A stretch of 64,000 nucleotides of DNA from Isoetes taiwanensis (GCA_021234155.1 JAJEKV010000054.1:1653468-1717467); one strand, 5' to 3'. Counted from the stretch's first letter, positions 1-13,420 are shown. Translations and numbers: made by a program. The notes: generated by a model from the sequence alone, not told the origin.

Positions 1-129
1 TTGTTGTACTTCGTTCAGTTACGTGCTCCTCCTTTTTCTATATTATTCTGGGTGTCGATTTCGCTGTAAGACATCATCATAGGACACCATTCAGGAGGAA
101 GAATTCCCAACAACAATCCTTGGTACCTA

Positions 130-2500
130 AATGGTATTCAAAACTATCCGGACTCTAGGCCCATATACTTCTTGTAGCATCCACATTCCACGGGCAATGT
201 TCTATAGATTCCTCTTCCTTTTTCACACAGGTAGTGAGCTCACATTATTGTCCCATTTGGATATTAGATGATTGACCCTTGGGGCCTGTGTGAATCACTT
301 GCCAAAGGAAGGCATTGATTAGATGGAGAGATATTTCAGCCAAGCATTTCTCCATATAGTTTTAAGGTTGTCCTCAGGAGCACTAATGTCCCACTTGAGT
401 GAACATTGAATATTCCTTGGTCTTCAAACTATTGTAGTGACACTTCTAAACTTGTTTGGCTGTATAAAAGATACCACGACCCATGGGTTTTTGATCTTCT
501 CTACATATTGTGTTGGGAGTACCATAGCCACACATTCTCAAGTTGTTTTGTGCGCCTCCTTTTAAACCAAAAGCGGACTTGAGATATCTTTGCCTACAGC
601 TAGCTAAATGCTCTCCCATATACCCACTGCACACAAGAGTGTATACCGCGGTTTTCATCTCTTTTGTCGCGTAACCTACTATACCTAAAGGGTGTTTGTT
701 TGTGCAACTCCTTTGTTACACCATGGAGAGGAGGTCTACGCTTCAAATTTCGTGTCAGGCGTGTGTTTCTTTGTAGCTTCCAGAAGCGGAAATAAGTCCC
801 CTTCAGAAGGGGGAGGCGTTTCATGACTGGATCAAAGAAGGAAGTAATCGTGATTGGACACTGTCTTACATAAAAATAATGAGGCCTAATTAATGAGGAT
901 GCATACCTGAGACTTCACATTTTTTAAGTAGGGTAATCCTGTAGTTGGCTGTTCAGGCTTTGCTCTTTACAATACTATGTCAGTCCTTGTTTGTCCCTCT
1001 TGCAGCTGCATGGGGGTGCGGTATGCTCCTCCCCCCCCTCCCCCAAAAGCTTGCACGGTTGAGGGTCAGATCGGCCTTCTAATTCTGTCGTTCTCTCTTG
1101 GAGCAAGTAGAGATTGACGTATATGCATATTATTTATTTAACACATGTTTTGCCTGATAATCAGCCTTCCCACAAGAGGCTTTGCCCTGCTCCACCAATT
1201 TAAATGATGTTTACGTAGGCCTCACAATATTTCATCCATATTTGTGCATTGGCGATGTTAATACTCACTAAATTACAAGGGTGGAGTGTTCACCCTCGGG
1301 GAGTTAGACTTACTTAGACTTTCCAAGCATGTGGGATGCGGGTTCTCCACCGACCCTTTGCAGGCATTTTTCCAATTTATGAGGCGTAGGAAGCTGGTGG
1401 GCATATTGATTACAAATTTGTTGAGGGGCCATCCATCGTTTTCACAATCCACGAACTAGACGCGCGAGAGGCTTGCAGGAATATTTGTGAAAGTCGCCTG
1501 TTGCTATATTGAAAAGAAATGGAGCCAAAGGGACAACCTTGCGATACCGCACATATAAAAATGAAAAGGAAACTTCGCAGCACTTGGAATAAGACTAAGG
1601 TCCGTCGATCTCAAAAGTTTCATGACTCTTTTAAGTAAAATGTTCCCACAACCTAGCTTGAGCATTATTTTATCACGAGAAGCTCCATCTATCTTGTCAT
1701 ATGCTTTGATGAAGTCTACAACTTTAGGTAGGCTACTTTGTCTGTTTTCCTAAACGGTGCAGAAGCCTTCAATCTAACATTACTTGGTCTCAGGTAGAAA
1801 GCGGATTGGGCACGTGAGATGTCTTCGGCTAAGAGTAGCTTAAGCTTCTACGCCATGGCTTTAGCTATTATTTTATAAGCCGGATAAAGAAGTGTGATGA
1901 GCCTCGGTCATTGATTATGCTTGGCTCCTTACATAGCGGGTACCAAGATATCATGATGTCGTGGGCTTAAATTTTTCAGCTTGCATGGAGATGCGTAGCA
2001 TATGTAGAAAAGGCATCTTCGTGATCCATTCCCAATTGTATTGGTAGTATTCCTATAGAATTCGTTCATTCCTAGACATTTATTTTAGCAGTAAAAGGTG
2101 GCAATGTTCGCAGTCTATTAGAGAGGGAAGACTTAGGAAATGCTACGGCTGGGGCTTATTATAGTCAGAGACTTTTTGTCTGAGGCTCTCCATAGGAAGT
2201 ATCTTGGAAAGGTAAGTTGTGTTTCCCAAAGAGGCTTGAGTGTTTATATAAGTACCTTTGAGATCTCTTAGAACTTTGAGAATGAGAATGGATGAAAGTG
2301 TAGGCTGACCTTTTTTTTTTTTTCCTTTAGTTGTCTTGAAGAAGTACTTGGTACATTTATCACGCTTCCTTTAGCCGGAGTCAATGTCCAGAGCTTTGCA
2401 CAACTATCTTTTACTTCTTCTAGTATTTGTATTTAGTCCTAGGATCCCCCTTCTCCTCTTTCCGTGTGGGGTCCAATATTCCCGAGTGGGTGGCAATAAG
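130..2500 (-). mobile_element. Decayed LINE (non-LTR retrotransposon), reverse transcriptase region
   Basis: Reading the minus strand gives scattered pieces of a plant LINE ORF2 in the right order. Near 2385-2313 there is RKRDKCTKYFFKTTKG, the conserved block just upstream of the RT domain. Near 1721-1681 there is VVDFIKAYDKIDGA, the RT block containing the first catalytic aspartate. Near 1550-1519 there is VSQGCPFGS, matching the usual QGCP motif. At about 440-180 short Cys/His-containing stretches may be the zinc-finger tail. Stops and frameshifts break every frame, so this is a relic. The 5' end is lost, and the 3' end may lie outside the window. No target-site duplication or tail could be found. 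LINE identity is firm; the limits are approximate. Confidence 0.7.
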
Positions 2501-2863
2501 GTTGTCTAGCTCTCCCTCTCCCTTATTGCTTTGTCTCTGTTGACTTTAGAAAGGTCTTTTATATTTGCCGGTGTGGTATCCATCCTTGAACCCAATCTAA
2601 AAGCTGATGTCGTATGTGTTTTTGCAAGCCTCCACAAGTGCAGTTCGTTCGGATATCTTTGTATTGAGTTTGAAAACTTTTTAAAAGTTCTAATGGGGTT
2701 TGGTGAATATCATGTGTAGTTATGATGCGAGATGGCATTCTTCAGTTAGTTAGATCTATAGAGGTTGGGAAGGATGGACAATATAGAAATCGTGATATAC
2801 GTCATGCCTTGCATGTCCTTCCCTATCCCACACCAACCGTACACCGTATGCCCTTAATCTCCA

Positions 2864-3396
2864 TCAAATACCATTATCTTCTAAAAGTTTACATCCTTTG
2901 AGATAATCGGGCACCACATACTTGCCTGCTTTATGAATGATTTCAAGGAGCAAATTCTTGGGCTTGACGCAGGCAATGCGTCCGTGACTTAGTCTTGTGA
3001 TCAGGTAAGGTATGGTCTTATTGATTGTCAGGCAAAGCTTGATGATCCACAAAGAACTTGATTTTTTTGTATCGGAGGGTATTGGCTGGGCTTGTTACCT
3101 GAAGATAGTCCAAGCTTCTTTGTTCCGTGGCGAGAATGTTTTCCTAGCGGAGGTTGAGTTTCCTTTCATAGCGAATCCCGTTTGTCAAAACTGCGAATCA
3201 TATTCTCACAGGAAAAAGAACAACCCACCTAATGTAAAGCTGAAACATCCACATGAACATGAAATGGTTTATCCATTTGAGGTGGAACAGAGCGAGGTGA
3301 GTATGAACCTTTAATTTTGAAAGGCAGCATTCTGGGGATCGCTGGCAAGTGGATTATCATCAGTGAGTTTATGAATAGGATCGCAATGGCGGCTAG
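2864..3396 (-). pseudogene. Ty3/gypsy element C, RT-RNase H fragment (left part)
   Basis: The minus strand encodes a degraded Ty3/gypsy RT connection and RNase H. From about 3396 downwards it reads LAAIA, then PPQMDKPFHVHVDVSA, and at 3052-2864 GRIAC followed by EIIHKAGKYVVPDYL. These are the same blocks as in element B at 38.1-38.6 kb. The matching upstream RT piece lies at 31.15-31.39 kb on the same strand, so the two were contiguous before element A inserted. Several frameshifts and stops are present. No integrase follows below 2864; about 350 bases without recognisable content separate it from the LINE relic. Confidence 0.75.
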
Positions 3397-3400
3397 TCGG

Positions 3401-4029
3401 TCAGTCTATGCGTCACAGTACGAGGACTATTCTACGGACCAGGTCAAGGCCAAGGATCCACGGTCGGTGTAGGTCAGTCGTCAAAAGGAAGCCCGGCGAA
3501 GGCGACAGGGGCAGCACGGGCCGCACTGAGGCCGGAGCGCGAAGAGGTGAAGCGAGACAAGTGACGGGTCCTACTCCTGCCCTTGGCCGTCGGTGTCGGC
3601 GTGACTTGAGCACCTCAAGAGAGCACCGCCAGCATTCACAAATCGAGCCTCCTTTACAGGGGTAGCTTTTAGAATCCCGGCAGTATCTATATGTTGAGCA
3701 AGAGCCATTGTACTATATATATATGAGTAGAGCTGTAACTATATTTAGGCAAAAGGTATTTAACTATATATGAGTAGAGCTAGCATTCCTGGCTAGATGA
3801 GTTTTTGGTCTTATCTCACTTTTTGTTTTCTCTCGATTTAGAGAGCTCATATGTTTATCATCATTGAGTTTTTGTTCTCATCATAGTGTTCTTATTGTTT
3901 TCTTTTGTTTCTCTTTTTCTCCTTTTCCTTTGTTTCTTTTACCAAATCCGTGACCACGGCTACGGATTCTCTGATGATCCGCGGGTCCTCATAGAAAGGC
4001 TGTCTTCACGGGGATTCCATGAACCAACA
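3401..4029 (+). repeat. 5' LTR of element A (degenerate)
   Basis: This region aligns along its length with the LTR at 30538-31140. Shared landmarks are the ggaccaggtcaaggccaagg block, the tatatatgagtagagct promoter block, a T-rich tract around 3890-3930, and the gggtcctcatagaa block. Its first bases have lost part of the TGTTAG terminus, and its last bases (near AACA at 4026-4029) are eroded. It is about 26 bases longer than the 3' LTR, mainly through a local duplication around the TATA box. The LTR provides promoter and polyadenylation signals for the element RNA. Confidence 0.8.
3711..3780 (+). promoter_or_regulatory. LTR TATA box, duplicated in the 5' LTR of A
   Basis: The block ctatatatatgagtagagct is conserved in all four LTRs here (also near 30860, 33833 and 44166) and is the likely core promoter. 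In this LTR it occurs twice, at about 3712-3735 and 3764-3783, separated by an AT-rich stretch found in no other copy. Function is inferred from position and sequence. Confidence 0.6.
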
Positions 4030-6205
4030 TGCGCTGGGGTCGATTTTCTTTTCCTTCCCTTCTTCTACCATATGCGCGCGACTTTCACCCGAGGAAGGAG
4101 CTTCTTGCTTGGGGCCCGGTCTGGGTTGGGCCATCAACGTGCGAAGTTGCTTTCCGAGATATGTATGACCGGTTTATGATATTGAGGCCATGTTGAAACC
4201 TAAAATGGTTGACTACCACTCACCGTGTTCACTCACGGTTGGAATGCTGCTCGCGTGCTGGCGTTTCACAACCGGTCATACATGCGTTTCGGCCTCCGAC
4301 TGTTTCCTCTCCGGGAGGTGCCGCGGATATGGGTTGGCGTATTCTGGAGACTGGTTTATCCCCATGTCTCTTCGGTCCTCCCCAGGATTAGGACATATCT
4401 CCAATCCCTTCTTTTCACGGGCTCTTCCGGTTTACACTCTGCATTTGATCTCAAACCTCGAACAAGCTCTCAGGGATATTTCGGGATGCTTCCAGAACTC
4501 TCAGTTTTGCGCTGCGGCGCTAAATCCAGAGACTATGTTGCATTACCACCTCATTATGTGCCTCTCCTCCTACTCAGCCGGCTCTGCAGCGGGGTCGTCC
4601 TGATATCTTCTTTTATTGAGACTCTCAAAGCGGCCTATTCCACTTTTGGCGGTACTAAAGGCAAACCATTGGATGAAAGTGCTCAAAACACATATAATTT
4701 GAGGCTTTCACGGGCGTCCTAAATGGTCACCTCAACCTCGTTGAGTTCCATATCTTTTGGGCCCTTTGACTGCGTGGATCCTCATCAATGGCTCATGGCA
4801 GGCAAAGCCATTGGAAACAAGCGGACCAAAATGAAGAATGCTTTCGCTCATTATGGCACGGTGATGATCAACTGCCAGCAACTCAATGATCTTGGCAAAA
4901 GAGCCCACGGGTGACCCGGGATTTTTGCGGATCGTCTCCACATCTTCCTCGGCAAACTTCAAAGAGTACCCATAAGCGAGATCCTGCGATACACGGTTTC
5001 TCCACTCTCCGGCTATTAGTCATGGCCCGAATACTGCGCCCAAGTTTGGAGGCTGCTCGAACTGTCAATCATTAGTTAATGTTTCCTCCAGGGGTGGCTG
5101 GCCCTCGAACTTCTGCCTTTCATTCCTCCTGTCATGGTTCCCTCGAGGCTAGCGATTCGGCCTCAACACTCAATCCTCCAACCTTGATCAAATTTGGTGC
5201 CACCTCACATAAATATCAAGGCCATTGTGTCGTTACAACTCCTCCAATGGCCCTCCTCATTGTAGCGGCGCAACATGTGCAATCATGCCCGCGAGGAAGA
5301 GAATGCACTTTCGTGCTCATCCTACACCCCTTAGACAAAGATGGTTTATCAAGTCGGTGCGCCCTCGGCAACAAGCGTTATACCAGCCTGCGGCCAATTT
5401 CCACCACCTCGCGGTATAAAATTACGACAATCTCGGCGTGACCAAGGCAAGGCAGCCGTGCTCGCTTTTGATCCTTCCGCGGCCGGTGTTATCATTTGTG
5501 GGAATGGGGTCATACCGCATGGCATGCCCATCAACTTCCTCGGTTCAGGTCAGCACCGGGCGCGGATCAGAGCCATCCGTGCGGCCTAGCGATACCTATC
5601 AACTCACGGATCGCTAATATGGCTCGCGACCCGTCTGTTCTCACGAAAGCCACCACCCGTGCCTCAACAATCCACGGTATCAACCGACTCCTTCCCCACT
5701 CCTCATGGATCAACAAACTCGGGAAGAATTTACCAAGCTCTCAATCCTCCGGTCCAACCATCAAAGCCCCGGGTTGGTTTGGTCATAACGAACCAAAACT
5801 GCGCTTATGACCATCATTCCTCATGCTTTTGCAGAGCAGCGTCCCCTGAAGGGTTCACTTTGCGGACTGGTTGGCTCGTATCGTGATAGGGTGTGACCGA
5901 AGTGTCATCGACTCGTGGCGGAACGTGGCACGCTTTGCTGTCGTACTTGCGGGGCTCTTGACGTCATGGCGCACCCTCGTCGTCTCACGCTCGCGGCTCT
6001 CGGACTGTCAGGAGATGACTGGGAGGTTGAATGCTCAAGAGTTTGTTTTAACATGCCTCAGACTTAGGCGTGCGGATCTGGCGGTGGACTTACTCATGTT
6101 CCTTTGGAACTCCAGAAGAACTTGCAAAATCAAGAATTCCTTTGTGAGTTTAGCCACCATTTTGAGCGATACGCGATTTAACCGGATGATTGCCTTCAAG
6201 TTCTA
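4030..6205 (+). pseudogene. Element A leader and gag remnant
   Basis: After the LTR comes a gctggggtcgatt block that has a counterpart behind the LTR of B and may include the primer-binding site; I could not assign the tRNA. Pieces of gag follow in three frames. They align in order with gag of B, for instance the Leu/Ser-rich stretch at 4225-4720 with B at 34268-34950. The zinc-knuckle region around 5200-5290 keeps the KYQGHC core but has lost the complete CCHC pattern. There are numerous one- and two-base indels and stops, so no gag protein could be made. Confidence 0.65.
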
Positions 6206-6994
6206 GTTTGGAACGTGGCTACCTCTACACCACGGTGCATGCCACGATGGGCAATCAACTATAAGAATCAGCAATCATGTCAATTGATGGTGGAGATCTT
6301 GTCAATCTCATTACTTGATAAGCTTTCGAGACAATTGGGCATCAAACGCTTTAAAGTACCCATATATGATATCAAGTTAGCCTGGTTAAATACATCGCGG
6401 CCCATCGAGTCACCCTTCTTCATCAATATGAAGACTCGGTTCATCTGGAATTTGGTGTTTGGAAGCCGACGAGATCGTTGATTGTGATGTTGGTTGGCGG
6501 ACCTTTTCTCCCGATGGGGCCAAAAAAGTCATTATTGGGCCACCGGACCAGCTTCGTCATTACAGATGGTCGGCATCTCAATGCTACCATGGATTTAGGC
6601 GGCAAGATCATCTCATTGAACATCGCAGAACCTTCTCTCGGAACAGATTCCTAGCGAAGCCCGAGAACATCTATGTATTCGGGCTCCCTCTTGATCACCC
6701 TCTTTCATCCCTACCTGAATATCTTGATCATGAGGGTGAGATGACTACGGATCGGAAGTCCGAAATTTTATTAGGCTATGTATTCCCCTTTCGACCCTTA
6801 CGGCTACTTGCAATCGCGTCAAGACTTGACCATTTTTCGAGCCAACTGTACTTCCTCGAAGCGATGGGCGTCTATGCGAAGATCATGAAGCAACCAGCGG
6901 TAGAAAGGCAGCTCGGCAAGCTTTCTTCCCGCTGGTAAACCATCAGTCATGTTTCAATCTCACAGCGTTGTTTCGAACCACGAGGAGTTTGACA
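6206..6994 (+). pseudogene. Element A protease region
   Basis: This aligns with the protease region of B (36.36-37.0 kb). The retropepsin active-site neighbourhood appears near 6280-6310 as an IDGG-type motif followed by LVNLI, split by a frameshift. Downstream blocks at 6459-6938 (RHYRWSASQCYHG and FGLPLDHPLSSLPEY) match B at 36.70-36.90 kb. The region is cut at 6995 by a DNA transposon. The element's frame resumes at about 11950 with the segment that precedes RT. Confidence 0.6.
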
Positions 6995-9900
6995 CACAAG
7001 GCAAAACTCTACATGGTTTTCCCATGGTTATGACTTCAAAACCATTCTACAAAACCAATGCATGTTTGTGGGTTGATAATAATTAAAAACCATATGTGGC
7101 TTGGTTCTCTTGTGAGGTTTGTTAGGATGGTTAGATGGATGGGCTTCTTTGTAGGAAGTTTGTCAAAGTAGTATTATGTTAGTAAATAGATGTAATATTA
7201 CGTTTGAAGGGTATGGTTTGTCCATGTGGTATAACATGAAGGTTATGGATGAGTTTGTATAGTGTTCTTTCATGTGATTTTATAATAGTTCATTATTGTG
7301 GTGTACGACATGACTGAAGTGTCGTAAAGCACTAGTCAACGCGCTGGTGTGTCTTGCGTGGTTTTAATGTGTTAGAAATTACTATCAATCTTAGATTGTA
7401 TTTGTTTGGTAAATATGGTTTTGTTATGGTCAATGGTCATATAAGCCAACAATAAACTAATATTATTAACTAGAAAACCAATAATGATAACCATTAACAT
7501 GATTTATTAACTATGTGTCACAGAAAATTAATATCGATTAACGATGTGATATTTAAAATATGATTAACCACCTAAAACAATAATGATAACCCATTAGCGT
7601 CATTTATAAACCAATATATAGGAATATGAAGCCAATAGAATAACCAATATATAAAAGATAACCATAAACCAATAAGATAACCACATTAACACTATATTGT
7701 TTTGAAGCATTCCAAGTTTAGTAGACTAATTGCAAATGGTTTCTTATGGTGTGAGTGAGAGTTTATTGAATATAATTGCAAATAGTTTCTTATGTCGACT
7801 GTAGTAAGCTTCTAAAATTAAAGGGAGCAAAGGGGATTTGAACTAACCATTCCAAAAACTTTTAAGAATGATAAATTTATTTCGAGGAAATATCACGTCA
7901 TTGCTGAGTGCTCAAATCTTGCATTTTGATCCCAAAAACAAGATATAAATCGCTCACTCAGAAACTTTTAAAAATAATGAATGATCAAAATGTTTGGGCC
8001 AACCATTCACGGATCCTTGAATCATGTTAAAGAAATGCTTGGCGCAAGCGGAGACATAAACTATAACCCTTTACTGTAGCGGATGAAGTGTTTGCGGGGA
8101 GGCAGTTGTTAAGCCATGTCAAAGCGATATTTATTGCTGCAAACCTGTGAGAATCTACGCCGATGGCGATTTCTTTAGATCACAAGGCTCTTACGTGCAT
8201 GCCTTATCACGTAACTATTTGCCTCTTTAGAAGCGATTACATGCCAAGAAAAATTATCACCTTACTACAAAAGCGAGTCGGCTAAAGTAAGATTAAAGTC
8301 CACTCGAAATCAAAGATCTTGCACCAGCATCGTTTAAATCTTAAATCCTTCACAGAAAAAATATCATTAAGGTTTGTTAGTGAAGGGATTAATCATCACG
8401 GGGAAATATTTTACCATTTGGCCCGGTGGAACATAGGCGACCTTAGTTTGGAGATCGGCGACCATATTGGTGACGAATCAAGAAGGGGAAAAGAAGTGAT
8501 TAGCAGGTGTCGCTTTGAAACCTTACATTGCAAGTGCCAAATTCATTTTGTCAGTTCTTCGCACTCTGTTGAAACTCGGCGTAGCAGAAATCGAATCACA
8601 CAACCATCGGAGATGAGTTGTTCATATGATAAAGTCAATATAAGAAATCGTTATCTTACTTGCCTTGTAGCCAAACTCCATCAATTCTGACTTGAAACAT
8701 CTATCTCTTGAAAATCGGCGGAGTTAAAACCTGTTTTATAGGATGCGGACATGCGGCTTGACAATAACACGAATAAGCATACCATTGCTTGAATGAATAT
8801 CTGGCCAGATGATGAGCAGTAAACATATTTATTTCCTCATATGAATCAAGTGCAATCGTATAGCCATGGAGCTTGAGATTGCAAATCGTGGGAGTAAGGA
8901 GTTGGCGAGCGACATTACGACTTTATTAGAATCACCTATGTGTGTTGATTCGTTACGCTAATCGGACCCAGATCGCCATCGTGCCATTATGGACATTCGG
9001 CGGTGAAATCACGGGTGTCGTGCCCACTTACCACCATTTTATTCCCGTTGAAGAAGCTTGCACTTTCGACTTTTTGTGGTGATAACTCTTTAAAGGTAAT
9101 GTTTCTCATGAAAACAAGGTTAGGTTTCCACATTTTAAGTTGATTCAGGTGGAATCTTACTCTCTTCGGCCCCAGGCCCGAATTGTCATATATTCTTAGC
9201 CAAAATTAGAGGGTATGAGTCCCAGCCATTTTTCAAAATTCCTTGGTTTCCTTTCTAAATAAGGTTGGGTTTTGCCTTGATCTTGCTTTTGCAGGACCCC
9301 TAGGGGATATGGACATGTATTTCTTGGCTAAGGTGCATTGGGAACCTGCAATGGCTGTTGTGGGTATGGAACAGCAATCTGGAGTCGGTTGATGGCGGGG
9401 AGAATAACACCTGCGTTGTGCAAATGACCTCTCTAATAACTCCTTATTTTGCGGTGGTATTGTATTGAACACCCTGACCTCTAGTGATTGGTGTGATCCG
9501 ACATGGAGAACCTCGATGGAGAAATCTTTGGTGCACTCGTAGGTTGTTGCGACCCATCTTTTCGCGGGATTGCTTGCCTTTAATGAACTAAGGGCAATAT
9601 TTGCCTCCTCGACAAAACCTCAGCCGAGCCTAAGGAGTCCACATACTATATTGTTTATTGTATATTGACTGTTGGTGGTTTTGTAATTATTCGGGCATGC
9701 TTCTTTTGTAGTGCGAAGGCATACTTTTTGGCGGGCATATCCGCGAGGGAATAGCGTAGTGTAAGCCTAAATGCAGGATTATTGTTGCGTGTTCAAAGAC
9801 AAAGAAAGAAAGTACCTGCTATGGATTTCATCTCAAAGTTGAGTTAGTCCTTGTTTGAGTTATTATTCAAGCTTTTCTTCACTACCTATGTACATTAGGC

Positions 9901-11947
9901 TACATCGAACAAAGCATGAACCTGATTGAGGAGGCATGCTATCTCTTCATCGAGGTCTAGTTTGGGACAAGTACTCACTTCTTACAACTTCTTGGAACTA
10001 TGAAGGAATGTCGGTTTGTGTGCGAGAATAGAGTGGCGGAACATAATCTGATTGAGTTTTGTACATCAAAGAAGGAAATGGCAATATACCTGTATTATTT
10101 TGGCACAGGAGCGTCCGAGGTAATTGCATTGTGCATCAATGGCTCCTCAAAGCCCATTGTCGTTATCTTGTTTTATAAAATATGCCCTGTGGGTATTATT
10201 CTATTGGGAAACTGAGATCTCACCGCTTGAAGTCCCTCTCCATCCCGCATGCAAAAATAGATCCGTGAAACTATCCGGATGCTGGGGGCTACAAGGAAAA
10301 CACGGGGGCATCTAGAATGCGATTGATTAGACATGGTATGGACTCCACTTAAACAAATCTCGCGCCGTCATGAGAATGTAGGGGTTAGAATATTTGGAAA
10401 ACAACAAAAGATCACGCGGGTTTATTTTTCTACCTTGGGATGAAGAGTAAATGTCCGGTCTGCTAAGATTTTCCAATTAACGAGATAACATACTATTTCT
10501 AGAAGCAAATGGGAGCCAATCCCTAGGGCGTATATAGTCTTTGAATTGGTGGATTGGATTGTCACTCTAAACCCCTAGGGTGCATTTTGATCCATATGCC
10601 ACACTTACAAATGTTTCAAACTAATTAAAATGACCTAATAACATGTTCAAACTTTGCTCTTTTGGTCTAGTGATAACACACTGGTTCTAGCAATTATAGT
10701 TCTCGAGTACCAAGAAAGCAAAAGGAAGCACCAAGAAATGAAGTTTAAGAAATTGAATGAGGCAAGAAGTCTTCATCGTTTAACTTCATTAGTGCATCTA
10801 AATTTGCTCTTTCCTGAGGCAAATTTCCATATGGGCTTGATAAAAAATGTGAATTGATGCATCTAAGCATAGTCAACCAATATGTGGCACATGATAAAGC
10901 CATGCCAATGTTTGCACTTTCATATGCGTACTCAGTTTTAGAAAAATACTATACTATTACAGTAAAACAAAATTGAATAACTAGAAGTGCCACATGTGAC
11001 ATCTATGAATGTTTTGTTTGACTCTAATGGTGCACCTTCTATGCAATGGAGGTGGTCAGGGTACCGACCGACCCCTCCCAATTATATACATGATTAAAAT
11101 TGTTTTAAATTGCCTAAAAAGGGGATTTCATATCTCTTTATCGGGATTTTCCCTCTCCTGAGTTTATCTCCAAATTTACTTTAACCACCACATTGTTATG
11201 AAAGATAGGAAGAAGAGTTGAAAACCACTATTGCATGCTGGTTTTCAAAACAAATTATAAAAAACTAAAGAATGACAATTTACAAAAGATGCCTTTGTAT
11301 TTTGACATTTACTCATTTGCTTGATATTTAAATAAAGTCTGAACCATATCTATAGTGGTTTGTTAGCAGTTAATTACGGCAATTGGTTTTTGGGTTCCTT
11401 ATGAGTAACCACTATGGATAACCACATCTTTTTTTGTAATGTCTATGAGTCATTACCATGATAATTAACTCAGTATTAAAAACCATGCCACAAAACCACA
11501 ACTAGTAGTCTATATAATACATTGTGATAATAAAAAACTAGCATGAATAACCACCATGGCAATTAAATTGGTATAAAACACCACACTTTTAATTATTTCA
11601 ACTTCTCTAAGCAATGTAACAATAGAAACCGACATAAATAACCATTGCCATACTTATAGTGGTGTTGAAAAACCATGCTACAAACCAATGTCGATTTAGT
11701 AAACCATGCTATCTTAGAAACCAACATAAATGACCAACATTAATGCTAGAAAACCATGTAGTAAACTAATATCGGTTTTAATAAACCGCACTATAAGAAA
11801 AAATCAACATGGATAACCACGTACTAGTTATGAAAACCACTATGCTACGTGGTTTTTATTAAGAATGAAATTTTTAGCATTAAAAAACATATCTATGGTG
11901 GTTTTTCAGTGGTTTATGGTAGTGGTTAAATTTTTGGGTGCCTTGTG
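6995..11947. mobile_element. CACTA-like DNA transposon with CACAAGG ends, nested in element A
   Basis: The segment starts CACAAGGCA and ends TGCCTTGTG, a perfect 9-bp terminal inverted repeat. It is flanked on both sides by ACA (6992-6994 and 11948-11950). The terminal CAC and the 3-bp target duplication are CACTA-superfamily traits, although the fourth and fifth bases are AA instead of TA. Both ends (about 7010-7700 and 11180-11930) are packed with short subterminal repeats of the AAACCA / ATAACCA kind in both orientations, as is usual for transposase-binding regions. The interior (8.0-10.9 kb) has only short ORFs, which I do not recognise. The element therefore looks non-autonomous. Confidence 0.75.
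8000..10900. other. Interior of the CACAAGG transposon, no recognised gene
   Basis: The longest ORFs are 123 codons (8319-8690, plus) and 71 codons (10000-10215, plus). Neither matches a family I know. A run such as ttgcttttgcag near 9286-9297 looks like a 3' splice site, so captured host exons are possible, but no chain of exons could be assembled. Confidence 0.35.
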
Positions 11948-13420
11948 ACATTCAGACTCCGGAGGTGGAGATTGTGGACGTTGGCAACAATCAGCCGATC
12001 ACCGCTTTATCTCGACCACCTATCACAGCGCCCTCCATTTGTTCAAAAAATTCAAACACATTTTTTGCACGGAGCTATAAAGATATTTGGGGTATCAACA
12101 AAGACTTGGGGAACTCACCATTCGTACCGACGGATGCCGTCTGTCTGTCTAGCGACGATTATCGGCTCAACCCAATTCCATTGGCCAGGTGTCAAGGCCA
12201 AAATTGATAAACTCCTAGGCTGCTTGATTTATGAGGTCAAACATTACGAGATGGGTGAGCTCCATCGTCATTGCTCTCAAACACAATGTGTAAGATCCGC
12301 GTCTGCGTGGATTATCATAAAACTCAATCGGGGCACGCGGGCGTGATCACTTCCCTTCCCTTGAGACCGAGGTTGGAAGAGGTTGGCGGTCATGAAATGT
12401 ACTCCTTCATGGATGGTTTTGGGGCTACAATCAAATTTCAATCAAAGAGGCGGATCAACTCAAGACTACCTTTACCACCCCCCGTGGGCACTTTTTGCCT
12501 ACAAGGTGGTTCCTTTTGGTTTATCAACTCTCCATCCCGTTTCAACATCATGCTCACGGGTTTTCCGATTATATGAAGGAGAAACCCTTGCTCCCGAATC
12601 TTTCAAGATGACTTTTCAGCCTACATGGTGATGATCACACGGACAAGTTAGAGCTCTTCTTCCAGAAATGTGAAGTCCGGTATTAGTCTAAATCTGCGAA
12701 ATGCACCTTATGCGTTACCTCGGTGTTGTTGGGTCATGTGGTCAGTAAAGAAGGTATCACCAATGGATCCTGCTAAAATGAGTTGTGTGCTTAAGGCTCA
12801 AGCACCATCTAATATCAAAGAGACACGTTCTTTCTGGGCAAGGTCAATTACTATTCCACCTTCATTCGGACTTGCAAATATTGCTGACGTCCCATTTATA
12901 AACTCGCGGGTGATGAATCCACACGGGCTTGGAATTCGAGCGGATGATTGGCTTTCAAGCGATTGAAGCTCTTGCTTACCAGGCCCCGTTAGCTTTTCGC
13001 CTCAATGGGACAAGCCCTTCCATGTTCATGTCGATGTCTCCGCGTTTGCTATTAGTGATGTTCTCTCTCAAACATATGACCGCTACCGGATAAACCCAAC
13101 CGTTATGCAATGAGAAAACTCAATCCTATTGGCGCAACTACACCGCCAAGAAGGGAGGCCTTGGGTTTAATCTTTTGTGTCCAGCGCTTCAGGTCATTAT
13201 TTGTTGGGCGGTCGGATCAAGTTCTTTGTTGATCATCGGGCTCTTCTCTATTTGATCAACAAGTCCACACAGGCGGGATTGCTTTCGTTGGATCCTTCTT
13301 TTGCAAGAATTCGCTCCTTTTGAGATCGTTCATAAAGGCGGCAAATCTCATATTTGTCCCGGATTATCTCTCACGCATCCACCGCGAGATGATCCCTCCG
13401 CGGGTGTTTGGATGTCTTTC
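11948..13420 (+). pseudogene. Element A reverse transcriptase and RNase H
   Basis: RT is recognisable in several frames. EMYSFMDGF at about 12398-12424 holds the first catalytic Asp block. A VVPFG stretch follows at about 12505-12520, and a thumb region corresponding to SCVLKAQAPSNIKETRSF lies at about 12780-12835. RNase H follows: a CPSMFMSMSP-like remnant of the HVHVDVS block near 13020, then a DHRALLYLINKS block near 13230-13265, and QEFAPFEIVHKGGKSH at 13301-13345. Relative to B at 37.2-38.6 kb the order is identical. At least six frameshifts are present, so the domain is dead. Confidence 0.75.

Noticed and set aside
4190-5810. Several 80-165 codon plus-strand ORFs as separate genes
   Set aside because: They are frame-shifted pieces of gag that align in order with the gag of element B.
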